64,000 bases of DNA from Flavobacterium poyangense (GCF_011751075.1 NZ_JAALLN010000005.1:1-64000); one strand, 5' to 3'. Counted from the stretch's first letter, positions 51,298 through 60,140 are shown. Notes: generated by a model not told the origin, from the letters alone. A program made the numbers and translations.

Positions 51298-51375
51298 GCC
51301 CTTGTAGTACGTGTGCGGAGTTGGAAACGACCGCAAGCGCTGTCGTAGGCGTTAGAAACACTAAGGTGCAAGGGC
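51298..51375 (+). ncRNA. Structured element copy 2 (four helices, GAAA tetraloop)
   Basis: Same plan as copy 1: P1 51298-51305 with 51368-51375 (GCCCTTGT/GCAAGGGC, nearly all Watson-Crick); P2 51311-51314 with 51358-51361 (GTGT/ACAC); P3 51315-51323 with 51328-51334, capped by GAAA and bulged on the 5' side; P4 51337-51340 with 51349-51352. Joiners are conserved in length, and CTAAGGT follows P2 again. The element lies between the terminator of the 72-residue gene and the HicB-like fragment, so it may lead the latter or be left over from duplication. Confidence 0.6.
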
Positions 51376-51476
51376 TTATTATTTTGAAGTACGACATTAT
51401 AAGTAAAAAATCTTTTTCATAAGTGGCAGAAATTAAGATAAGAGACGGGATTTTAACCAAAAAACAAATAAAAGAA

Positions 51477-51728
51477 ATGAAGACGATTAAAATTATTATC
51501 GAAAGAAATGAGGATGGTTTTTGGGCATATGCAGTAAATGAAAAAGCCATTGTCGGTGGTGGCGCTACAGTTCACGAATGTAAACAAGATGTCTTAGATT
51601 GTATTGAAACACTAAAAGAACTCAACTCAGCTAATAGATTAGAATTTCTTGATAAAGAATATAAGTTGGTTTATAAATTCGATACTGCGAGTCTATTAAG
51701 TTATTGCAAAGGAATATTTACAAATTAA
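51477..51728 (+). CDS. C-terminally truncated HicB-like antitoxin
   Basis: This 83-residue protein from the ATG at 51477 (a GTG at 51423 would add 18 residues) has the HicB N-terminal fold: IKIIIERNEDGFWAYAVNEKAIVGGGATVHECKQDVLDCIETLKELN (in parts: NEDGFWAYAVN, GGGATVHECKQ) and the EYKLVYKFDTASLLSYCKGIFTN block. Intact Bacteroidota homologues continue past GIFTN with a helix-turn-helix (a GINQ-x-QL-like segment). Here a stop follows at once and the expected segment is not found downstream. No HicA toxin gene is adjacent. It is probably a non-functional remnant or an orphan ligand-binding fragment. Confidence 0.72.
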   Translation: MKTIKIIIERNEDGFWAYAVNEKAIVGGGATVHECKQDVLDCIETLKELNSANRLEFLDKEYKLVYKFDTASLLSYCKGIFTN

Positions 51729-51732
51729 ACTT

Positions 51733-51740
51733 TATATTTG
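51733..51740 (+). promoter_or_regulatory. -7 box of the 187-residue secreted protein gene
   Basis: TATATTTG is a perfect TAnnTTTG, 32 bp before the ATG at 51773. Confidence 0.55.
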
Positions 51741-51772
51741 TTACTCACTAAATATCTAAAAACCAAAAATTT

Positions 51773-52336
51773 ATGAGAAATTTATGTTTCACAGTTTTTA
51801 TTTTTCTGTTATCATTAAAATCGGTAGGTCAAAAAGTTAATGTTGAGATTGTTACTAAAAATAATGATACAATAAAAGATTGTAAAATAGAGGGTAATTA
51901 TTCATTCCAAAATCTAATGATTATGGAGTTTCAGAACAAATTAACAGTTTATAATACCGCAAACAAAAAAAAACAATATCTCCCTTCAGAAGTTAAGTCG
52001 TTTAGTTTCATTAATATTGATAAGCGAGTTGAATTTGTCAGTATTGAAGACAACATATTTGGATTATTACTGTATTCAAATAAGCTTAAGTTATTTAAAG
52101 TGATACAACCGGGCTATGCAAAAGTGAATTTTTTCGTGGTGCAAAGACCTAACAATGGAAAAACATCTTATATGGAAGCAATGGGCTTAAGCAGACTTGT
52201 TTCAAAAAAAGTTATTACTCGTGAGATTAACGATTGCCCGGTTACATTGGAAAAGGTAGAAAATAGAACCTTAAAAATTAATGGTGTTGAAGGAGTAATT
52301 GAATTAATTAAAAGTTATGAATTAGATTGTTTTTAA
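51773..52336 (+). CDS. Hypothetical exported protein, 187 residues
   Basis: I recognise no named family. A signal peptide (LCFTVFIFLLSLKSVGQ) directs it to the periplasm or outer membrane. The mature part is beta-rich with DTIKDCKIEGNYSF and EVKSFSFINIDKRVEFV segments and a pair of Cys near each end (KDCKIE, NDCPV), which could form a disulfide. A strong -7 box precedes it and a terminator follows. It may be a small envelope protein; nothing in the context fixes its role. Confidence 0.65.
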   Translation: MRNLCFTVFIFLLSLKSVGQKVNVEIVTKNNDTIKDCKIEGNYSFQNLMIMEFQNKLTVYNTANKKKQYLPSEVKSFSFINIDKRVEFVSIEDNIFGLLLYSNKLKLFKVIQPGYAKVNFFVVQRPNNGKTSYMEAMGLSRLVSKKVITREINDCPVTLEKVENRTLKINGVEGVIELIKSYELDCF

Positions 52337-52358
52337 AATAGTCTAATAAACATTCCAT

Positions 52359-52390
52359 AAAAAAGCCTTTGCAAATGCAGAGGCTTTTTT
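52359..52390. terminator. Bidirectional intrinsic terminator
   Basis: Stem AAAAGCCTTTGC/GCAGAGGCTTTT (one wobble) with AAAT loop lies between two converging genes; it has a T-run on both strands. Confidence 0.85.
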
Positions 52391-52400
52391 GTTCAAATGT

Positions 52401-52745
52401 CTATTTCAAAATAATAACCTCCTCCGGAACTTTAAACAACAAAGTACAGCCTGTTTTAGTAAATACAGAATGCGTACTTCCGGGTGGCATGTACAAATAA
52501 TCACCTTTTTTTAATTCGTCTTTTCCGGAGCGGATTTCGCCTTCTAGAACAAAGATTTCTTCTCCGGCAGGGTGAACATGATTGGGATAGGAAGCACCGG
52601 CTTCGAATTTTAACAGAAATGCCGTAGGTCTTTTGGCAATCGGATCAAAACATAAAATTTTTGCCGAAATTCCGTTTGTATTAATACCTTCTTCTACTAG
52701 AGGCTTCCAATTGATTTCGCTGGTTCTTGTGATTTGTTTTTCCAT
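52401..52745 (-). CDS. Cupin domain protein
   Basis: This 114-residue single-domain cupin carries both conserved motifs: YPNHVHPAGEEIFVLEGEI (first, with the two His and Glu ligands) and LKKGDYLYMPPGSTHSV (second, with a His). It should be a small beta barrel binding a divalent metal. The ChrR-like layout and the neighbouring DoxX gene suggest an oxidative or redox-stress role, but enzymes and sensors alike use this fold. Confidence 0.85.
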   Translation of the reverse strand: MEKQITRTSEINWKPLVEEGINTNGISAKILCFDPIAKRPTAFLLKFEAGASYPNHVHPAGEEIFVLEGEIRSGKDELKKGDYLYMPPGSTHSVFTKTGCTLLFKVPEEVIILK

Positions 52746-52801
52746 TTTTATTGATTTTTAAATTGTTAATTTTTAGTATTTTACATTTTGTATTTCGCAT
52801 T

Positions 52802-53221
52802 TTACATTTCACTAATCCCATCTAAACTCCATTTGTAATTTTCTACCGTCGACAAAAGAAAAGCCGCCATAGAAAATACAAACACCGAATAGTCTAATGG
52901 TTCTTTTATTCCAAAAGAATACGTCATGGCAAGTGCGAACATAAAGGTTAGAAGGCATGCTGCGGCAGAAGCAAATCGTGTTTTGTAGCCTAATACTAAG
53001 AGAATGGCTAGAAGTGTTTCGCTAAATGTAGCAAGTAATGCTATTGTCGGAATACTGCTTTTGGGAGCAAAAGAATTTACTTTTTCGGCATAAAGTAGAA
53101 AATTTTCCCAGCCGGAAGAATATTCGCCAAGTAATCCTAACCGACTTGAAACGGCTGATAGAAAACCCGTTGCTAATGCAATCCGCAAAAGGAAAACAGA
53201 GTGATCGTGATATTTTTTCAT
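52802..53221 (-). CDS. DoxX family membrane protein
   Basis: This 139-residue four-helix membrane protein has the DoxX pattern: VFLLRIALATGFLSAVSSRLG, TIALLATFSETLLAILLVLGY, ACLLTFMFALAMTYSFGI and FVFSMAAFLLSTVENY. It is transcribed after the AraC regulator and before the cupin, and the trio (AraC, DoxX, cupin) probably forms a unit. Family members are tied to redox or quinone chemistry. The exact job is unknown. Confidence 0.85.
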   Translation of the reverse strand: MKKYHDHSVFLLRIALATGFLSAVSSRLGLLGEYSSGWENFLLYAEKVNSFAPKSSIPTIALLATFSETLLAILLVLGYKTRFASAAACLLTFMFALAMTYSFGIKEPLDYSVFVFSMAAFLLSTVENYKWSLDGISEM

Positions 53222-53309
53222 ATACTTTTTTGTTACTAATTATTGATATACAAAGTTGTAACAATGAAGCGTCCGAAAGAATAGAGAATTCCCGAAAAAG
53301 CATGTACTA

Positions 53310-54110
53310 TTAGTTTAGTACATTTTCTTTATAGGACTTTGGAGAGATGTTGGTGTGTTTCTTGAAGAAATTAGAAAAATAGAATGGATCATTAAACCCC
53401 AATGCATAAGCGACTTCTTTTACCGATAATTTTTCGTAGTTAAAAAGTCTTTTAGCCTCAGAAATAAGCAATCCGAAAATAACATTTTGCGCCGTTTTAT
53501 TGGTGTGCAATTTGGAGAGTTCGTTTAGTTTAGATTCCGTGGTTCCAATTAGAGTGGCGATTTCTGTAACGGAAAGATTTTTGTCGAAATTTTTTAAAAC
53601 CGTTTCCAGGAAATGTAGAAATAAAGCATCGGGTTTGTAAATTTCATCGCCTCGGTTTATTTTAGTGCGATTGATTTCAATTAGTATCAATTCGATTCGG
53701 CTGTGAACGGAGATTAAATATTGATAAGGAGTTATTGTCAGTTCTTTTTTAATTTCTTCTAATTGGTTGCTTATAATTTCACCATTCTCAACACGGATCA
53801 TTTCATTCATGGCAAAATGGCAAAACAAACCATTGTGGAAAATCAATTCCATGTCGTTGTCGTCTTTGCAAAAGAAATTGTAGGTGAATTCTAAAATGTA
53901 TCCTGTTGCATTGTTTATATTTTTGAAATAATGAATTTGTCCCGAAGTAATGGTCAAAACGGATTTCTCGCTTAGTGTAAATTCATTCTCATCTACAGAA
54001 ACAGTAGTTGTTCCGGAAGTACAAAAGATCAATATGTATTTTAATACACGTCTTGGCTGCTCTAAATCTGTTGCCTGATCAAATGTTTTTAGGGTTATCA
54101 TTTCCTGCAT
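53310..54110 (-). CDS. AraC family transcriptional regulator
   Basis: This 266-residue regulator has an N-terminal AraC-type cupin-like sensor (residues 1-150) and a C-terminal double helix-turn-helix: TEIATLIGTTESKLNELSKLH and LSVKEVAYALGFNDPFYFSNFFKKHTNISPKSYKE (in parts: KEVAYALGFND, YFSNFFKKHTN). It is encoded just ahead of the DoxX and cupin genes on the same strand and is a candidate activator of them. Two possible starts lie three codons apart (54110, 54101). Confidence 0.92.
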   Translation of the reverse strand: MQEMITLKTFDQATDLEQPRRVLKYILIFCTSGTTTVSVDENEFTLSEKSVLTITSGQIHYFKNINNATGYILEFTYNFFCKDDNDMELIFHNGLFCHFAMNEMIRVENGEIISNQLEEIKKELTITPYQYLISVHSRIELILIEINRTKINRGDEIYKPDALFLHFLETVLKNFDKNLSVTEIATLIGTTESKLNELSKLHTNKTAQNVIFGLLISEAKRLFNYEKLSVKEVAYALGFNDPFYFSNFFKKHTNISPKSYKENVLN

Positions 54111-54212
54111 GATGAATTCGATTTGGAATTATGTAGGATAAAAGTAAGGTTTTTTTGTTAGAGTTTTTCTTGTTTCAAGTTTCAGGTTGTGGGCTTGGAT
54201 TTAGTTTGTATG

Positions 54213-54316
54213 TTTAACCGCAAAGTGCGCAAAGTTTTTTTCGCAAAGGTCGCAAAGCTTTTAATAAATAAAACTTTGCGCACCTTGCGTATGCCTTTGC
54301 GCACCTTGCGGTTAAA
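54213..54316. repeat. AACCGCAAGG palindromic element, complete copy 2
   Basis: TTTAACCGCAAAG at the left and CCTTGCGGTTAAA at the right bound the same internal plan as 50435-50538 (CGCAAAG and CTTTGCG blocks, AATAAA centre). It fills the gap between the AraC gene and the second efflux operon. Confidence 0.85.
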
Positions 54317-54330
54317 AAGTTAGAGGGTTG

Positions 54331-55419
54331 TTATTCGTTTATAACATCACCTTCTTTAGTTTCTTCACTAGCAATTTTTACCAGTTTATCATTTGGATTC
54401 AAATCACCGAATATTTCAATTTTATCCTCTATTTCTCTTCCTTTTTTGACATTAATTCGGGTTGCTTTGTGGTTGATAACTTTGATTACAAATGTACCTT
54501 CCGCAGAACCCACCAAAGCCGATTTAGGAATTACGAAGGTGCTGTCTTTGGCATTAAGTGGCAGTAAAACTTCTGCTACCATTCCGGGTAATAAGTTTCC
54601 TTTGGCATTGTGAACATCCATTTCGACACGTTCTGAACGTAGTTTTAAATCTAATGCTCCGGACATTCTCTGGATTTTGGCTTTGAAAGTATCCGGTAAA
54701 GATTTTACATTAAAACTCATTTCGTCGCCTTGGTGTAAATATCCTGTGTACAGTTCCGGGATCGAAACCGCTAAACGCAATTTATCCTGTTGCTGAATCG
54801 TCAATAAAGGCAAATCAGAACCTTTTCCTGCCGGACCTACAAACGTTCCCAGATTGACATTTCTGGCGGCTACAACTCCGTCAAAAGGAGCACGGATTTC
54901 GAGATAACCTCTCATGATCGAAATTTCTTTGTGTGCCGCAATTGCCGCCTGGTATTGCGCATAATCAGAATTTTTCTTTCCGTTTGCCATTTCTAAATCA
55001 TTTTTAGATATAGTACCTTCAACTTTGCTTGTTTCGTACAAACGGTTGTAAGTGCTTTTGCTTGTGGCATAAATGGCTTCCATTGATTTTAATCGGGACT
55101 CTGCTGCGGCCAATTGTGAACTGATTTCAGGAGCTTCCAAAACAATTAAAAGTTGTCCTTTTTTGACTTCAGATCCAATATCAACCTTTAGTGTTTTTAC
55201 AAAACTGCTGACTTTAGCATATAAGTCTACTTGCTGAAAACCGGTTAGTTCGGCCGGTAAACGCAATTCTGTTGTTAGTTTTTCTTTTGTTAGAAGAAAA
55301 GTTGCTGTTTTAGGTTCAATTTCGGCAGTTACCGTTTTTTCTTTTTTTGAGTTGCAACTGTTTAGAAAAAACAGTGCAGCAAAAAATAATGCGGTCGATG
55401 ATATAATTTTATTTTTCAT
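54331..55419 (-). CDS. RND efflux periplasmic adaptor lipoprotein (second system)
   Basis: This 362-residue adaptor has a lipoprotein signal (ALFFAALFFLNSC) and the canonical hairpin and lipoyl segments (YAKVSSFVKTLKVDIGSEVKKGQLL, APEISSQLAAAESRL, IRAPFDGVVAARNVNLGTFVG, quoted in parts). It couples the RND permease to the TolC-type duct. Its start overlaps the permease stop by 11 bp. It is the last gene of the minus-strand operon (duct, permease, adaptor), an unusual order beside the first pump. Confidence 0.9.
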   Translation of the reverse strand: MKNKIISSTALFFAALFFLNSCNSKKEKTVTAEIEPKTATFLLTKEKLTTELRLPAELTGFQQVDLYAKVSSFVKTLKVDIGSEVKKGQLLIVLEAPEISSQLAAAESRLKSMEAIYATSKSTYNRLYETSKVEGTISKNDLEMANGKKNSDYAQYQAAIAAHKEISIMRGYLEIRAPFDGVVAARNVNLGTFVGPAGKGSDLPLLTIQQQDKLRLAVSIPELYTGYLHQGDEMSFNVKSLPDTFKAKIQRMSGALDLKLRSERVEMDVHNAKGNLLPGMVAEVLLPLNAKDSTFVIPKSALVGSAEGTFVIKVINHKATRINVKKGREIEDKIEIFGDLNPNDKLVKIASEETKEGDVINE

Positions 55420-58400
55420 TTTTTGGTTTTAATGTTGAGATATAATGGATGCTTTCTTCGTCTTCAGGATCTAATGAAAGGGATTGTGTTGTGGTATGTT
55501 CCTGTGCCCAGGCAAAAATCAGAGGCAGGATTAGCAGTACAGCAAAAGTGGAGAATAATAACCCACCTATAACGGCTCTTCCTAAAGGCGAAACCTGATC
55601 ACCACCTTCACCATGACCAATTGCCATTGGTAACATTCCCGCAATCATCGCCACAGAAGTCATGATAATTGGACGAAGACGCAAAGCTGCAGCTTCACGG
55701 GCAGATTCGAGTGCATTACCATTTCGTTTGCGCAATTGTTCGGCATTGGTAACCAATAAAACGGCATTTGCGATTGAAACACCGACCGACATAATGATTC
55801 CCATATACGATTGTAAATTCAAAGTAGAGCCTGTAAGTGTAAGCATTAATAACGCTCCTAAAACAACCGCAGGAACTGTAGTTAAAATAACCAGCGAGAC
55901 TTTGAATGACTGAAAATTAGCGGCCAACATTAAGAAGATTACCATGATGGCAACCAATAACCCAACTTGTAAACTACTTAATGTTTCGCTCAATACAGCA
56001 CTTAAACCAATGGGTGAAATGAATAATCCGCGCGGTAATTCACCCAAAGCGTTTATTGTTGCAGCTACATCTTTTGTCGCCGTACCTAAATCGGTTTGGT
56101 AGATGTTGGCTGTAACGGTAATGTATGGCATGGCCCCTAAATTGTCATTTTCACCGTTTACAACACCCGGTGTAATTTTGGCTACATCACTTAACACAGG
56201 ACGTAGCGAGTTTTTTAAGACCGGAATTTCTCCGATATCTGTTTTGCTTTTCATTTGACTAAGCGGAACTTGTACCTGAACCGCAACCGATAAACCTGTT
56301 TTTTCATCTATCCAGGTATTTTTTTCGGTGTATCTTGAAGAAGAAGTAGAAGCAATAAGTGATCTCGAAATATCATTCATATCAACTCCTAATTCTGCTG
56401 CACGTGTTCTGTCGATATCAATATTCATCGCCGGATAGTGAATCGGCTGTCCGATTTGTACGTCTCTGAAATAGGCTATTTTCTGAAGTTTTTCAACAAT
56501 CTGATTCGCGTAAACTTCATTTCTTTTTTTGTCTTTTCCTGCAATTCGAATTTCAATTGGAGTAGGAGAACCCTGGCTCAATACTTTGTCTGTAAGCTCA
56601 ATTGGTTCAAAAGTCAGTTTGACATCGGGAAGAATTTTTTTGATTCTTGCTCTTAGTTCATCTTTAAAATCATCCATATCTACATGATACTCTTTTAAAC
56701 TCACCTGAAAAACAGCTTCATGAGGACCGGCAGTAAAAAGATATATTGGGTTGATTGAAAACAAAGATGGATGCTGCCCCACATAAACCGAGCTGATTCC
56801 CACATGTTCTTTACCAACCATTTTGTTGATTTCTTTTAAAATCAGGATTGCTTTTTCTTCAGTACGTTCGATACGGGTTCCGTCTTCCGCACGCATTCTG
56901 AGCTGAAACTGGCTTGAGTTTACTTTAGGGAAAACATCTTTTCCAATAAAATTCAGAAACACTACTGCCAGAACGGTAATTCCGATAAGATAGATTAAAC
57001 TGGTTGCTTTTTTGTGTGGTAACAAACGATCCAATGTTTTCATAAATCGAATTCTGAAACGCTCAAAAGCACTTATTTTGCCATCTCTGTTGGTGTCCTC
57101 TCTTTCGATCATTACCTTTTTCTGAGAAATCAAATCTTGTTCAGATTCAGGTGTCAGACCACATTCGTTAAATTCGGCTTCGTCATCGGTAATGCTTGGG
57201 TCGTGTGCAGGTGCGGTGTGTCCTTTCATTAACCAATTCGCCATTACAGGTACAAAAGTCTGAGAAAGTAAAAATGAAAAGACCATCGAGAATCCAATTG
57301 CCAAAGCCAATGGCAAGAATAAGGCTCCGGGAATTCCGACCATAGTAAATGCCGGAGCAAATACGGCAAGAATACACAATAAGATCAATAATTTTGGCAA
57401 TGCAATTTCCTGACAAGCATCCCAAATGGCAAGTGCTTTGGGTTTCCCCATATCGAGATGCTGATGGATATTTTCGATCGTTACGGTACTTTCATCCACC
57501 AAAATTCCAATCGCCAAAGCCAATCCGCTTAAAGACATTAAGTTGATGGTTTGCCCGAATAATTTTAAGAACAGAACACCCGAAATAATCGAAATTGGAA
57601 TCGTTAAAATTACAATCAGGGCAGCACGTCGGTCACCAAGGAAAAGTAAAACCATTAATCCGGTCAGAACCGCTCCGATTATTCCTTCCGTAATTAAACT
57701 TTTAACCGAATTGATTACATAAACGGACTGATCAAATTCATAAGACAATTTTACATCTTCGGGTAAAGTGCTTTGAATTTTTGGAAGCTCCGCTTTTAAT
57801 TTCTGAACCACGTCCCAGGTCGAAGCATCTCCGGCTTTTGCAATACTGATATAAACCGAACGTTTTCCATTTACTAATGCATAACCGTTGGTAATATCGG
57901 CACCGTCTTTTACTGTGGCCACATCACCTAATTTTAAATTCTGAACGCCACCTTTGAACAACGGAATCTGTTCAAAATCCTTAAGTTCTCTAATGGTGTT
58001 GTTGGTTGGCGTAATATAGTTTTTATCACCAATTCTAACATTTCCCGAAGGAGCGGTTTGGTTGTTCAGACGAATTGCCTCAACAATCTGGTCGGGCGTC
58101 ATATTATGCGAACGCAATAAATCGGGGTCTACATTTACTTCCACTGTTCTTGGACTTCCACCAAAAGGCGCAGGCGAAAGTAAACCCGGAATCGAAGTAA
58201 AAGAAGCACGAACATAAACGTTGGCTAAATCCTGTAATTCATTATTAGACCTAATTTTACTGCTCAGTACCAATTGACCAATCGGCAGAGAAGAAGCATC
58301 AAAACGAATGATAAAGGGAGGCTGGGTTCCGGGTGGAAATGCTGCCTGAATCCTGTTAGACAACGCACTTAACTCGGCTGCTGCCTGAGCCATATTGGTA

Positions 58401-58693
58401 TTTTCGTAGTAGGTCAACTTCATAATCATCAACCCCTGAACATTCTTGGTTTCAACAGATTTTACGCCGTTGGCAAAAGGTAAAATATTGACATAATTTT
58501 TCGCAAAGTAAGCCTCCATCTGATCCGGAGTATACCCTCCAAAAGGATGTGCAATATAGATAACCGGCAAATTCATTTTAGGAAGAATGTCTACCTTAAT
58601 GTCTTTTATGGCGCCAATTCCGAAGAAAAATAAACCGGCAACCATAACCAGTATAGAAATGGGTTTGCGGAGTGCAAAACGTATTAAATTCAT
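55409..58693 (-). CDS. RND efflux permease with EF-hand-like loop (second system)
   Basis: This 1094-residue permease is close to the HAE1/MdtC branch: MNLIRFALRKPISILVMVAG at the start, a duplicated set of 12 helices, and TM4 AIGILVDESTVTIENIHQ, where the usual Asp-Asp pair is Asp-Glu. Between the halves, the cytosolic linker (about 500-560) contains a calcium-type loop DTNRDGKISAFE at residues 533-544 with D, N, D, S and E at the coordinating positions 1, 3, 5, 9 and 12. That is uncommon for RND pumps and could be a metal switch or chance. It is encoded downstream of its TolC-type duct and before the adaptor, likely regulated by the adjacent two-component system. Confidence 0.93.
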   Translation of the reverse strand: MNLIRFALRKPISILVMVAGLFFFGIGAIKDIKVDILPKMNLPVIYIAHPFGGYTPDQMEAYFAKNYVNILPFANGVKSVETKNVQGLMIMKLTYYENTNMAQAAAELSALSNRIQAAFPPGTQPPFIIRFDASSLPIGQLVLSSKIRSNNELQDLANVYVRASFTSIPGLLSPAPFGGSPRTVEVNVDPDLLRSHNMTPDQIVEAIRLNNQTAPSGNVRIGDKNYITPTNNTIRELKDFEQIPLFKGGVQNLKLGDVATVKDGADITNGYALVNGKRSVYISIAKAGDASTWDVVQKLKAELPKIQSTLPEDVKLSYEFDQSVYVINSVKSLITEGIIGAVLTGLMVLLFLGDRRAALIVILTIPISIISGVLFLKLFGQTINLMSLSGLALAIGILVDESTVTIENIHQHLDMGKPKALAIWDACQEIALPKLLILLCILAVFAPAFTMVGIPGALFLPLALAIGFSMVFSFLLSQTFVPVMANWLMKGHTAPAHDPSITDDEAEFNECGLTPESEQDLISQKKVMIEREDTNRDGKISAFERFRIRFMKTLDRLLPHKKATSLIYLIGITVLAVVFLNFIGKDVFPKVNSSQFQLRMRAEDGTRIERTEEKAILILKEINKMVGKEHVGISSVYVGQHPSLFSINPIYLFTAGPHEAVFQVSLKEYHVDMDDFKDELRARIKKILPDVKLTFEPIELTDKVLSQGSPTPIEIRIAGKDKKRNEVYANQIVEKLQKIAYFRDVQIGQPIHYPAMNIDIDRTRAAELGVDMNDISRSLIASTSSSRYTEKNTWIDEKTGLSVAVQVQVPLSQMKSKTDIGEIPVLKNSLRPVLSDVAKITPGVVNGENDNLGAMPYITVTANIYQTDLGTATKDVAATINALGELPRGLFISPIGLSAVLSETLSSLQVGLLVAIMVIFLMLAANFQSFKVSLVILTTVPAVVLGALLMLTLTGSTLNLQSYMGIIMSVGVSIANAVLLVTNAEQLRKRNGNALESAREAAALRLRPIIMTSVAMIAGMLPMAIGHGEGGDQVSPLGRAVIGGLLFSTFAVLLILPLIFAWAQEHTTTQSLSLDPEDEESIHYISTLKPKNEK

Positions 58694-58705
58694 TAGGATC
58701 TGTAA

Positions 58706-60100
58706 TTAAAATTCGTTTATAAATAAGTCAAAATTGCCCGTTGCGGCTACTTTCAATAAAAAGGACTGCCAAACATTATTGTTGACGATATCGCGATCAA
58801 TTTCAGCACGATTTAGTGTGTAAATAGTCTGTGTTAAATCAGTTAAATCGGTAAGTCCGTTTTTATATAAAGTTGATTTTTGCAAATAAGCCTGTGCCGC
58901 TGCTTTAACCTGAATTGGGGCCTCCGCATAATTATCGAGCGTAATTTTGATTTTATCTTCGGCAAAGACCAATTGTGATTTCAATTCTCTGTCCGCCTGA
59001 TTGTATTCTTCCTGCAGAGCCTGAGAAACAAATTTCTGTGCACTGACTTGTTTGCTTGATCTGAAAGGTGTTGTTAAATTCCAGGTGATTCCAATTCCAA
59101 TCAAATAATTACTACGATCCGGATTTACACCATTCCAATAATTTCTGTTGAAAGCCGTTTGATCCACTGCATAAGAAGAGTCAAATCCTGAAGCTCGTGT
59201 TTGCAGAATACCAAAAGCACTCATGGTCGGGTAATAAAAACGCTTGTACAATTTGACCTGTTGATTGCTGTAATCGATTTTTGTTTTATAAAGTTGTAAT
59301 AAAGGATGAAGGCTGTCTGTTGCGATGTTGTTGTTTACAAGTTCTTTCGGAATCTGATTAACAAAAAGTGTATCGGTAACAAAGTCCTGTGATGCAACCC
59401 CCATTAAATCAACTAATTTGTTGTTTTGTTCTTTAACGAAGTTTTTAGCGAGGTTTAAAGCAATTTTAGCCTTAGAAACTTCAGCAGTGGCTAAAGTCGA
59501 ATCTACACCGGCTAATAATCCGTTTTTAACTCTGGCTGCAGCCGTTTTTTTGAACACTTCTGCACGCGCTAGATTTTTTTGTTGTGAAATCAATAATCTT
59601 TGACTTGCCAGTAAGTTTAAGTAAGCGGCTGAAATTTTGATTTCCTGTTGGAATTTTTCCTGCTTTAGATCTTTTTCTTTGGCCCGAACATCAATTTTTG
59701 ATAAATTGATTTTTTCCTGCGTTTTTCCGAAAGTGAAAAAATCCCAGTTCATGTTGACCAGATAAAGGGCACCAAATGCTGAATTCCAGTTTTGTTCCGG
59801 AAGGGGTAATCCCGAGGAAGCAACTCCAAGACCTCCAAAACCATAAAGTGGTCCGTTTTGTCCGTTGACTGTTCCGTAATCTTGTTGCGCAGATAAATTT
59901 AAATTAGGCAAATAATCGCGACGGGATTGTTTGAGTGTTTCCCGCGAAGCACTGGCGTAGTTGTTTTTTGCTTTGATGGAACCGTAGTTTTCAAGACCTG
60001 TCTTTAGGGCTTCTTTTAAAGACAAGGTTTGTGAGTAACCAATTGAGGCAAAAATCAAGAAAAATAGAAAGGTAATTTTTTTGAAATACATATAACTCAA
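58706..60100 (-). CDS. TolC-type outer membrane efflux protein (second system)
   Basis: This 464-residue outer-membrane duct has a signal peptide (ITFLFFLIFASIGYSQ). The two alpha-helical repeats are visible (TLSLKEALKTGLENYGSIKAKNN; KIDYSNQQVKLYKRFYYPTM; QALQEEYNQADRELKSQLVF; LYKNGLTDLTDLTQTIYTLN). It is the first gene of the operon, 12 bp before the permease, and is divergent from the LytS/LytTR genes across a 148-bp promoter region with repeated GTCAT words. A second ATG lies three codons in. Confidence 0.92.
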   Translation of the reverse strand: MSYMYFKKITFLFFLIFASIGYSQTLSLKEALKTGLENYGSIKAKNNYASASRETLKQSRRDYLPNLNLSAQQDYGTVNGQNGPLYGFGGLGVASSGLPLPEQNWNSAFGALYLVNMNWDFFTFGKTQEKINLSKIDVRAKEKDLKQEKFQQEIKISAAYLNLLASQRLLISQQKNLARAEVFKKTAAARVKNGLLAGVDSTLATAEVSKAKIALNLAKNFVKEQNNKLVDLMGVASQDFVTDTLFVNQIPKELVNNNIATDSLHPLLQLYKTKIDYSNQQVKLYKRFYYPTMSAFGILQTRASGFDSSYAVDQTAFNRNYWNGVNPDRSNYLIGIGITWNLTTPFRSSKQVSAQKFVSQALQEEYNQADRELKSQLVFAEDKIKITLDNYAEAPIQVKAAAQAYLQKSTLYKNGLTDLTDLTQTIYTLNRAEIDRDIVNNNVWQSFLLKVAATGNFDLFINEF

Positions 60101-60117
60101 AGTGTAAAATGATGTAC

Positions 60118-60125
60118 CAAAATTA
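60118..60125 (-). promoter_or_regulatory. -7 box of the second efflux operon
   Basis: The minus strand reads TAATTTTG, a perfect TAnnTTTG, 18 bp before the ATG at 60100. Confidence 0.5.
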
Positions 60126-60140
60126 TTTGACTCCCGATGA

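Noticed and set aside
50872..51375. Integron attC sites around a gene cassette
   Set aside because: Copy 2 contains GGCGTTAG, but the paired inverse core and the simple hairpin of attC are missing; the fold is multi-helix, and no integrase is near.
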